From NCBI GenBank assembly GCA_964036315.1, contig CAXIWW010000817.1, positions 9,769,501 through 9,833,500 of the forward strand: a stretch of 64,000 bases of DNA. Reading direction: 5' to 3'. The notes below the pieces were generated by a model. That model was not told the origin of the DNA. It did not search any database and was given only the letters and a program-made list of their open reading frames with translations. Shown piece by piece: positions 25,154-36,142 of this stretch (position 1 is the first letter of the stretch; the number at the start of each line of letters is the position of its first letter). A program made the translations under genes and the position numbers. The stretch is from Acanthosepion esculentum. Lineage: Eukaryota > Mollusca > Cephalopoda > Sepiida > Sepiidae.

Positions 25154-27051
25154 GACAAATCAAATAATTGCACACAATTTGATACCCAGTTTAGGGCCGC
25201 ATGACAATTTCCGCAAATGAGCTAACAAGGGTCCCCATACCTCGACTCTAATCAAGGTGTCGAAAAAACTTTTGTAATTATGAATAAGGCAAGATATTCC
25301 CGAAAATTGGACAGCAATATTTTGTGGATTCTATAAAAAGGAAAAATTAGAATTGCAGTCTTATTGTGCACACTGGAATTCGGACGCTGTAAATTGTCAG
25401 ACGACATACCGCGCACATGGTGAAAGCTGTACTTTTTACTATCTGACCAAATGAAAAATCCCTGTATACATAGACCAACCAAATAATTGCACAAAATTTG
25501 ATACCCATTTTGAAAATATTTCTTTTACTGGAAAAAAAGTTATAAACAAGTGAATTATGACTGATTACCCAGTTTAGGTCCGCATGACAATTTCCGCAAA
25601 TGAGCTAACGCAAGTCCCCATACCGTTGAATTTCGCATCGACTCTAATCAATGTGTCGAAAAAACTTTTGTAATTATGGATAAGGCAAAAAATTCCCGAC
25701 AATTGGACACCAATATTTTGTGGATTCTATAAAAAGGAAAAATTAGAAATGCAGTCTTATTGTGCACACTGGAATTCGGACGCTGTAAATTGTCAGACGA
25801 CATACCGCGCACATGGTGAAAGCTGTACTTTTTACTATCTGAGCAAATGAAAAATCCATGTAAACATAGACAAATCAAATAATTGCACACAATTTGATAC
25901 CCATTTTGAAAATATTTCTTTGACTGGAAAATCTTATAAACAAGTGAAATATGACTGATTTCCCAGTTTAGGGCCGCATGACAATTTCTGCAAATGAGCT
26001 AACAAGGGTCCCCATACCGTTGAATTTCGCCTCGACTTCATTCAAGCTGTCGAAAAACATTTGTAATTAGGGATAAGGTAAGAAATTCCCAACATTTGGA
26101 CACCGATATTTTGTGGATTCTATAAAAAGGAAAATTACAAATGCAATCGTATTGTGCTCACTGGAATTCGGACGCTGTAAATTGTCAGACGACATACCGC
26201 GCACATGGTGACAGCTGTACTTTTTACATTCTGACCAAATGAAAAATCCCTGTACACATAGACAAATCAAATAATTGCAAACAATTTGATACCCATTTTG
26301 AAAATATTTCTTTTACTGGAAAAAAGTTATGAACAGGTGAAATATGACTGGTTACCCAGTTTAAGTCCGCATGACAATTTCCGCAAAGGGGCTAACACAA
26401 GTCCCCATACCGTTGAATTTCGCCTCGACTCTATTCAAGGTGTTGAAAAAACTTTTGTAATTATGGAAAAGGCAAAAAATTCCCGACAATAGGACACGGA
26501 TATTTTGTGGATTCTATAAAAATGAAAAATTAGAAATGCAGTCTTATTGTGCACACTGGAATTCGGACGCTATAAATTGTCAGACGTCATACCACGCACA
26601 TGGTGAAAGCTGTACTTTTTACTATCTGAGCAAATGAAAAATCCCTGTAAACATAGACAAATCAAACAATTGCACAAAATTTGATACCCATTTTGAAAAT
26701 ATTTCTTTTACTGGAAAAAAAGTTATAAACAAGTGAAATATGACTGATTTCCCAGTTTAGGGCCGCATGACAATTTCCGGAAATGAGCTAACAAGGGTCC
26801 CCATACCGTTGAATTTCGACTCGACTCTAATCAAGGTGACGAAAAAGCTTTTGTAATTATGAATAAGGCAAGATATTCCCGAAAATTGGACAGCAATATT
26901 TTGTGGATTCTATAAAAAGGCAAAATTAGAATTGCAGTCTTATTGTGCACACTGGAATTCGGACGCTGTAAATTGTCAGACGACATACCGCGCACCTGGT
27001 GAAAGCTGTACTTTTTACTATCTGACCAAATGAAATTCCAGACAATTGGAC
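25154..27051 (-). repeat. Satellite family A, ~395-bp unit, reverse block 2
   Basis: About 4.8 reverse copies. The landmark GTAATTA lies at 25274, 25670, 26063, 26457 and 26853, in steps of 396, 393, 394 and 396. The first and last copies share variants (TATTCCCGAAAATTGG, TTAGAATTGCAG), suggesting a four-unit higher-order repeat of about 1.58 kb. The first unit has lost roughly 70 bases between two CCCA motifs at 25185-25188. Near the right end the array jumps from CTGACCAAATGAAA to a different phase (CAGACAATTGGACACC) about 20 bases before family C starts. Confidence 0.93.
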
Positions 27052-28548
27052 ACCAACAGATCAAAAGCCATGCTGCCTGACGTAGTCTAAAATCTTACAT
27101 TGGACGCTCAAATATGGACCAGAAACCAACTTATCAGAGGCCATGCTGCATGACGGAGTTTATCTTTTTACATTAGACGCTCAAATATGCACAAGAAACC
27201 AAGAGATCAGAAGCAGGACTGCTGGACGTAGTGTATCATCTTACACAAGACGCTCAAATATGGACCGGAAGCCAAGAGGTCAGAGTCCATTCTGCTGGAC
27301 GTAGTCTAAAATCTTACATTAGACGCTAAAATATGGACCGGAAACCAACCGATCAGAGGCCATGCTGCTGGTCGTAGTTTATCTTTTTACATTAGAAGCT
27401 GAAATATGCACCAGAAAACAACAGATCAGAATCATGGCTGCTGGACGTACAGTATAATCTTACACAAGACGCTCGAATATGGACCGGAAGCCAACAGGTC
27501 AGAGGCCATGCTGCAGGACGTAGTCAAATATCTTACATCAGACGCTCAAATATGGACCGGAAACCAACAGATCAGAGGCCATGCGTCTGGACGTAGTTTA
27601 TCTTTTTACATTAGACGCTCAAATATGCACAAGAAACCAAGAGATCAGAATCATGTCTGCTGGACGTAGTGTATCATTTTACACAAAACGCTCAAATATG
27701 GACCGGAAGCCAACAGGTCAGAGGCCATGCTGCTAGACGTAGTCTAATATCTTACATTAGACGCTAAAATATGGACCGGAAACAAACAGATCAGAGGCCA
27801 TGCTGCTGGACGTAGTTTATTTTTTTACATTAGACGCTCTAATATGCACCAGAAACCAACAGATCAGAATCAAGGCCGCTGGACGTAGTGTATAATCTTA
27901 CACAAGACGCTCAAATATGGACCGGAAGACAACAGGTCCGATGTCATGCTGCTGGGCGTAGTCTAAAATCTTACATTAGACGCTCAAATATGGACCGGAA
28001 GCCATCATATCAGACGCCATGCTGTTGGACGTAGTTTATCTTTTTACATTAGACGCTCAAATATGCACAAGAAACCAAGAGATCAAAATCAAGGCCGCTG
28101 GACGTAGTGTATAATCTTACACAAGACGCTCAAATATGGACCGGAAGCCAACAGGTCAGAGGCCATGCTGCTGGACGTAGTCTAAAATCTTATATTAGAC
28201 GCACAAATATGGACGGGAAACCAACAGATCAGATGCCATGCTGCTGGAAGTAGTTTATCTTTTTACATTAGAAGCTCAAATATATACCAGAAACCAATAG
28301 ATCAGAATCATGGCTGCTGGACGTAGTTTATCACCTTACACAAGACGCTCAAATACGGACCGGAAACCAACAGGTCAGAGGCCATGCTGCTGGACATAGT
28401 TTATCTTTTTACATTAGACGCTCAAATATGCACCAGAAACCAAGAAAACAGAAACAGTGCTGCTGGACCTAGTGTATCATCTTACACAAGACGCTCAAAT
28501 ATGGACCGGAATCCAACAGGTCAGAGGATATGCTGCTGGACGTTGTCT

Positions 28549-29424
28549 AAAATCTTACATTAGACGGTCAAATATGGACCGGAAACCAACAGATCAGAGG
28601 CCATGCTGCTGGTCGTAGTATATCTTTTTACATTAGACGCTCAAATAAGCACCAGAAACCAACAGATCAGAATCATGGCTGCTGGACGTAGTGTATCATC
28701 TCACACAAGACGCTCAAATATGGTCCGGAAACCAACAGATCAGAGGCTGTGCTGCTGGTCGTAGTTTACCTTTTTACATTAGACGCTCAAAATATGGACC
28801 GGAAACCAAGAGATCAGAGGCCATGCTGCTGGTCGTAGTTTATCTTTTTACATTAGACGCTCAAATATGCACCAGAAACCAACAGATCAGAATCATGGCT
28901 GCTGGACGTAGTGTATCATTTTACACAAAACGCTCAAATATGGACCGGAAGCCAACAGGTCAGAGGCCATGCTGCTAGACGTAGTCTAATATCTTACATT
29001 AGACGCTAAAATATGGACCGGAAACAAACAGATCAGAGGCCATGCTGCTGGACGTAGTTTATTTTTTTACATTAGACGCTCTAATATGCACTAGAAACCA
29101 ACAGATCAGAATCGTTGCTGCTGGACGTAGAGTATCATCTTACACAAGACGCTCAAATATGGACCGGAAGCCAACAGGTCAGAGGCCATGCTGATAGACG
29201 TAGTCTAAACCTTACATTAGACGCTCAAATATGGAGCGGAAACCATCATATCAGACGCCATGCTGTTGGACGTAGTTTATCTTTTTACATTAGACGCTCA
29301 AATATGCACAAGAAACCAAGAGATCAAAATCAAGGCCGCTGGACGTAGTGTATAATCTTACACAAGACGCTCAAATATGGACCGGAAGACAACAGGTCCG
29401 ATGTCATGCTGCTGGGCGTAGTCT
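28549..29424 (+). repeat. Family C 876-bp duplication, copy 1
   Basis: TAGACGGTCA lies at 28561 and 29437, an offset of 876 (12 monomers of 73). Private variants repeat in register, including ATAAGCACC, GGCTGTGCTGCTGG and GAAACCATCATATCAG. A third, partial copy starts near 30885. Confidence 0.88.
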
Positions 29425-30300
29425 AAAATCTTACATTAGACGGTCAAATATGGACCGGAAACCAACAGATCAGAGGCCATGCTGCTGGTCGTAGTATATC
29501 TTTTTACATTAGACGCTCAAATAAGCACCAGAAACCAACAGATCAGAATCATGGCTGCTGGACGTAGTGTATCATCTCACACAAGACGCTCAAATATGGT
29601 CCGGAAACCAACAGATCAGAGGCTGTGCTGCTGGTCGTAGTTTACCTTTTTACATTAGACGCTCAAAATATGGACCGGAAACCAAGAGATCAGAGGCCAT
29701 GCTGCTGGTCGTAGTTTATCTTTTTACATTAGACGCTCAAATATGCACCAGAAACCAACAGATCAGAATCATGGCTGCTGGACGTAGTGTATCATTTTAC
29801 ACAAAACGCTCAAATATGGACCGGAAGCCAACAGGTCAGAGGCCATGCTGCTAGACGTAGTCTAATATCTTACATTAGACGCTAAAATATGGACCGGAAA
29901 CAAACAGATCAGAGGCCATGCTGCTGGACGTAGTTTATTTTTTTACATTAGACGCTCTAATATGCACTAGAAACCAACAGATCAGAATCGTTGCTGCTGG
30001 ACGTAGAGTATCATCTTACACAAGACGCTCAAATATGGACCGGAAGCCAACAGGTCAGAGGCCATGCTGATAGACGTAGTCTAAACCTTACATTAGACGC
30101 TCAAATATGGAGCGGAAACCATCATATCAGACGCCATGCTGTTGGACGTAGTTTATCTTTTTACATTAGACGCTCAAATATGCACAAGAAACCAAGAGAT
30201 CAAAATCAAGGCCGCTGGACGTAGTGTATAATCTTACACAAGACGCTCAAATATGGACCGGAAGACAACAGGTCCGATGTCATGCTGCTGGGCGTAGTCT
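29425..30300 (+). repeat. Family C 876-bp duplication, copy 2
   Basis: Near-identical tandem copy of the preceding 876 bases. From 30301 the sequence instead matches the stretch starting near 27965 at an offset of 2336 (32 monomers) and follows it to about 31250. With X = 27965-28548 and Y = 28549-29424, the order is X-Y-Y-X-Y, the last Y being partial. That is the expected outcome of unequal exchange. Confidence 0.88.
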
Positions 30301-31250
30301 AAAATCTTACATTAGACGCTCAAATATGGACCGGAAGCCATCATATCAGACGCCATGCTGTTGGACGTAGTTTATCTTTTTACATTAGACGCTCAAATAT
30401 GCACAAGAAACCAAGAGATCAAAATCAAGGCCGCTGGACGTAGTGTATAATCTTACACAAGACGCTCAAATATGGACCGGAAGCCAACAGGTCAGAGGCC
30501 ATGCTGCTGGACGTAGTCTAAAATCTTATATTAGACGCACAAATATGGACGGGAAACCAACAGATCAGATGCCATGCTGCTGGAAGTAGTTTATCTTTTT
30601 ACATTAGAAGCTCAAATATATACCAGAAACCAATAGATCAGAATCATGGCTGCTGGACGTAGTGTATCACCTTACACAAGACGCTCAAATACGGACCGGA
30701 AACCAACAGGTCAGAGGCCATGCTGCTGGACATAGTTTATCTTTTTACATTAGACGCTCAAATATGCACCAGAAACCAAGAAAACAGAAACAGTGCTGCT
30801 GGACCTAGTGTATCATCTTACACAAGACGCTCAAATATGGACCGGAATCCAACAGGTCAGAGGATATGCTGCTGGACGTTGTCTAAAATCTTACATTAGA
30901 CGGTCAAATATGGACCGGAAACCAACAGATCAGAGGCCATGCTGCTGGTCGTAGTATATCTTTTTACATTAGACGCTCAAATAAGCACCAGAACTCAACA
31001 GATCAGAATCATGGCTGCTGGACGTAGTGTATCATCTCACACAAGACGCTCAAATATGGTCCGGAAACCAACAGATCAGAGGCTGTGCTGCTGGTCGTAG
31101 TTTACCTTTTTACATTAGACGCTCAAAATATGGACCGGAAACCAAGAGATCAGAGGCCATGCTGCTGGTCGTAGTTTATCTTTTTACATTAGACGCTCAA
31201 ATATGCACCAGAAACCAACAGATCAGAATCATGGCTGCTGGACGTAGTGT
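30301..31250 (+). repeat. Family C segment repeated at 2336-bp offset
   Basis: This segment matches 27965-28914 in register. TTACATTAGA before GAAGCCATCATATC is at 27971 and 30307, and the frame beginning at 28691 reappears at 31027. The match decays after about 31250, where TGTATCATCTCACAC replaces TGTATCATTTTACAC. Confidence 0.82.
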
Positions 31251-34200
31251 ATCATCTCACACAAGACGCTCAAATATGGACCGGAACCCAACAGATCAGA
31301 GGCCATGCTGCTGGTCGTAGTATATCTTTTTACATTAGACGCTCAAATATGCACCAGAAACCAAGAAAACAGAAACAGGGCTGCTGGACGTAGTGTATCA
31401 TCTTACACAAGACGCTCAAATATGGACCGGAAGCCAACAGGTCAGATGCCATGCTGCTGGACGTATGCTAAAATCTTACATTAGACGCTCAAATATGTAC
31501 GGGAAACCAACAGATCAGAGGCAATGCTGCTGGACGTAGTTTATCTATTTACATTAGACGCTCAAATATGTACAGAAACCAACAGATCAGAATCATGTCT
31601 GCTGGACGTAGTGTATCATCTCACACAAGACGCTCAAATATGGACCGGAAGCCTACAGGTCAGAGGCCATGCTGCTGTACGTAGTCTAAAATCTTACATT
31701 AGACGCTCAAATATGGAACGGAAACCAACAGATCTGAGGCCATACTGCTGGACGTAGTTTATCTATTTGCATTAGACGCTCATATATGCACCAGAAACCA
31801 AGAGATCAGAAACAGGGCTGCTGGACATAGTGTATCATCTTACACAAGACGCTCAAATATGGACCGGAAGCCAACCGGTGAGAGGCCATGCTGCTGGACG
31901 TTGTCTAAAATCTTACATTAAAAGCACAAATATGGCCGGGAAACAAAGAGATCAGATGCCATGCTGCAGGACGTAGTTTATCTTTTTACATTAGACGCTC
32001 AAATATGTACCAGAAACCAAGAGATCCGAATCATGGCTGCTGGACGTAGTGTATCCTCTGACACAAGACGCTCAAATATGGACCGGAAGCCAACAAGTCA
32101 GAGACAATGCTGATGGACGTAATCTCAAATCTTACATTAGACGCTCATATATGGACCGGAAACCAACAGATCAGAATCATGGCTGCTGGACGTAGTGTAT
32201 CATCTTACAGAAGACGTTTAAATATGGAACGGAGGCCAACTGGTGAGAGGCCATGCTGCTGGACGTAGTCTAAAATCTTACATTAAAAGCACAAATATGT
32301 TACGGAAACCAACAGATCAGAGGCCATGCTGCTGGACGTAGTTTATATTTCTACATTAGACGCTCAAATATGCACCAGAATCAAAGAGATCAGAATCATG
32401 GCTGCTGGACGTAGTGTATCATCTTACACAAGACGCGCAAATATGGACCGGAAGCCAACAGGTCAGAGGCCATGCTGCTGGAAGTAGTCTAAAATCTTAC
32501 ATTAGATGCTCAAATATGGACCGTAAACCAACAGATCAGAGGCTTTGCTGCTAGTCATAGTTTATCTTTTTACATTAGACGCTCAAAATATGGACTGGAA
32601 ACCAACAGATCAGAGGCCATGCTGCTGGTCGTACTTTATCTTTTTGCATTAGACGCTCAAATATGCACCAGAAACCAAGAGATCAGAATCATGGCTGCTA
32701 GACGTAGTGTATCATCTTACACAAGACGCGCAAATATGGACCGGAAGCCAACAGGTCAGAGGCCATGCTGCTGGAAGTAGTCTAAAATCTTACATTAGAC
32801 GCTCAAATATGGACCGGAAACCTACAGATCAGAGGCCATGCTGCTGGACGTAGTTTATCTTTTTACATTAGACGCTCAAAATATGCACGAGAAACCAACA
32901 GATCAGAATCATTGCTGCTGGACGTAGTGTATCATCTTACACAAGACGCTCAAATATGGACCAGAAGCCAACAGGTCAGAGGCCATGCTGCTGGACGTAG
33001 TATAAATCTTATATTAGACACTCAAATATGGACCGGAACCCAACAGATCAGAGGCCATGCTGCTGGACGTAGTTTATCTTTTTACATTAGAAGCTCAAAT
33101 ATATACCAGAAACCAACAGATCAGAATCATGGCTGCTGGACGTAGTGTATCATCTTAAACTAGACGCCCAAATATGGACCGGAAGCCAAGAGATCAGAGG
33201 CAATGATGCTGCATGTAGTCAAAATCTTACATTAGACGCTCAAATATAGACCGGAAACCAACAGATCAGAGGCCATGCTGCTGGTCGTAGTTTATCTTTT
33301 TACATTAGACGCTCAAAATATGCACCAGAAACCAACAGATCAGAATGATTGCTGCTGGGCGTAGTGTATCATCTTACACAAGACGCTCAAATATGGACGG
33401 GAAGCCTACAGGTCAGAGGGCATGCTGCTGGTTGTAGTCTAAAATCATACATTAGACTTTCAAATATGGAACGGAAACCAACAGTTCTGAGGCCATGCTG
33501 CTGGACGTTGTTTATCTTTTTACATTAGACGCTCAAATATGCACCAGAAACCAAGAGATCACAAACAGGGCTGCTGGACGTAGTGTATCATCTTACACAA
33601 GACGCTCAAATATGGACCGGAAGGCAACAGGTCAGAGGATATGCTGCTCGACGTAGACTAAAATCTTATATTAGACGGTCAAATATGGACCGGAAACCAA
33701 CAGATCAGAAGCCATGCTGCTGGACGTAGTATATCTTTACATTAGACGCTCAAATATGCACCAGAAACCAAGAGATCAGAAACAGAGCTGCTGGAAGTAG
33801 TGTATCATCTTACACAAGACGCTCAAATATGGACCGGAAGCCAACAGGTCTGAGGCTATGCTGCTGGACGTAGTCTAAAATATTTTATTAGACGCTCAAA
33901 TATGGACCGGAAACCAACAGATCAGAGGCCATGCTGCTGGACGTTGTTTATCTTTTTACATTAGACGCTCAAATATGCACCAGAAACCAAGAGATCAGTA
34001 ACAGGGCTGCTGGACGTAGTGTATCATCTTACACAAGACGATCAAATATGGACCGGAAGCAAACAGGTCAGAGGCCATGCTGCTGGACGTAATACAAAAT
34101 CTTACATTAGACGCTCAAATATGGACGGGAAACCCACAGGTCAGAGGCCATGCTGCTGGTCGTAGTTTATCTTTTTACATTAGACGCTCAAATTTGCACC

Positions 34201-36142
34201 AGAAACAAAGAGATCAGAATAATGGCTGCTGGACGTAGTGTATCATCTTACACAAGACGCTCAAATATGGACCGGAAGCCAACAGGTCAGAAGCCATGCT
34301 GCTGCATGTAGTCTAAAATCTTACATTAGACGTTCAAATATGGTCCGGAAACCAACAGATCAGAGGCCATGCAGCTGGACGTAGTTTATCTTTTTACATT
34401 AGACGCTCAAATATGCACCAGAAACCAACAGATCAGTATCATGGCTGCTGGATGTTGTGTATTATCTTACACAAGACGCTCAAATATTGACCGGAAGCAT
34501 ACAGGTCAGAGGCCATGCTGCTGGGCGTAGTCTAAAATCTTACATTAGACGCTCAAATATGGACCGGAAACCAACAGATCAGAGGCCATGCTGCTGGACG
34601 TAGTTTATCTTTTTACATTATACGCTCAAATATGCACCAGAAACCAAAAGATCAGAATCATGGCTGCTGGACGTAGTGTATCATCTTACACAAGATGCTC
34701 AAATATTGACCGGAAGCCTACAGGTCAGACGCCATGCTGTTGGACGTAATCTAAAATCTTACATTAGACGCTCAAATATGGGACGGAAACCAACAGATCT
34801 GAGGCCATGCTGCTGGACGTAGTTTATCTTTTTACATTAGACGGTCAAATATGCACCAGAAACCAAGAGATCAGAATCATGGCGGCTGGACGTAGTGTAT
34901 CATCTTACACAAGACGCTCAAATATGGACCGGAAGCCAACAGGTCAAAGGCCAGGCTGCTGGACGTAGTCTAAAATCTTACATTAGACCCTCAAATATGG
35001 ACGGGAATCCCACAGATCTGAGGCTGTGCTGCTGGTCGTAGTTTATCTTTTTAAATTAGACGCTCAAATATGGACCGGAAACCAACAGATCAGAGGCTGT
35101 GCTGCTGGACGTAGTCTAAAATCTTACATTAGACGCTCAAATATGGACGGGAATTCAACAGGTCAGGGGCCATGCTGCTGGACGTAGTTTATCTTTTTAC
35201 ATTAGACGTTCAAATATTCACCAGAATCCAAAAGATCATAATCATGGCTGCTGGACGTAGTGTATCATCTTACACAAGAGGCTCAAATATGGACCGTAAG
35301 CCAACAGGTCAGAGGCCATGCTGCTGGACGTAGTCTAAAATCTTACATTGGACGCTCAAATATGGTTCGGAAACCAACACATCAGATGCCATGCTGCTGG
35401 ACGTAGTTTATCTTTTTACATTAGACGCTCAAATATTCACCAGATACCAAGAGATCAGAAACAGGGATGCTAGACGTAGTATATCGTCTTACACAAGACG
35501 CACAAACGTGGACCGGAAACCAACAGGTCAGAGTCCACCTGCTGGACGTAGTCAAAAATCTTACATTAGACGCTCAAATATGGACAGGAAACCAACAGAT
35601 CAGAGTCCATGCTGCTGAACGTAGTTTATCTTTTTTACATTAGACGCTCAAATATGCACCAGAAACCATGAGATCAGAAACAGGGCTGGTGGACGTAGTG
35701 TATCATCATACACAAGACGCTCAAATATGGACCGGAAAACAACAGATCAGATTCCATGATGCTTGACGGAGTTTATCTTTTTACATTAGACGCTCAATTA
35801 TGCACCAGAAACCAATAGATCAGAAACAGGGCTGCTGGACGTAGTGTATCATTTTACACAAGACGCTCAAATATGGACCGGAAGCCAACAGGCCAGAGGC
35901 CATCCTGCTGGACGTAATCTAAAATCTTACATTAGACGCTCAAATATGGACCGGAAACCAACAGATCAGAGGCCATGCTGCTGGTCGTAGTTCATCTTTT
36001 TACATTTGACGATCAAATATGCAACCCAAAGCAAGTGATCAGAAACAGGGCTGCTGGACGTAGTGTATCATCTTGCACAAGACGCTCAAATATGGACCGG
36101 AAGCCAACAGGTAAGAGGCTATGCTGCTGGACGTAGTTTAAA

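Larger units (their letters stand above)
27052..36142 (+). repeat. Satellite family C, 73-bp unit in 219-bp trimers
   Basis: About 124 copies of a 73-bp monomer, all in one orientation. Three subtypes alternate. One has ATGCACCAGAAACC and GAATCATGGCTGC. One has GGAAGCCAACAGGTCAG and GTAGTCTAAAATC. One has GGAAACCAACAGATCAG and GTAGTTTATC. A full set is 219 bp. The conserved core across all three is GCTGCTGGACGTAGT and AGACGCTCAAATATG. The trimer order is occasionally broken by an extra or missing monomer, as at about 28.79 kb. Open frames stay below 100 codons because TAG is part of the unit. The left join shares ACCAA with family A (27052-27056), and the right join shares AAA with family B (36140-36142). 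Confidence 0.95.

Noticed and set aside
25950..26780. TTAGGG motifs as a possible telomeric repeat.
   Set aside because: TTAGGG occurs once per 395-bp A unit, within CAGTTTAGGGCCGC, and never in tandem.
27406..35618. Recurring 75-97 codon frames in family C.
   Set aside because: They are the same three 73-bp subtypes read through once and end at the TAG built into the unit. Several are exact copies at the duplication offsets.
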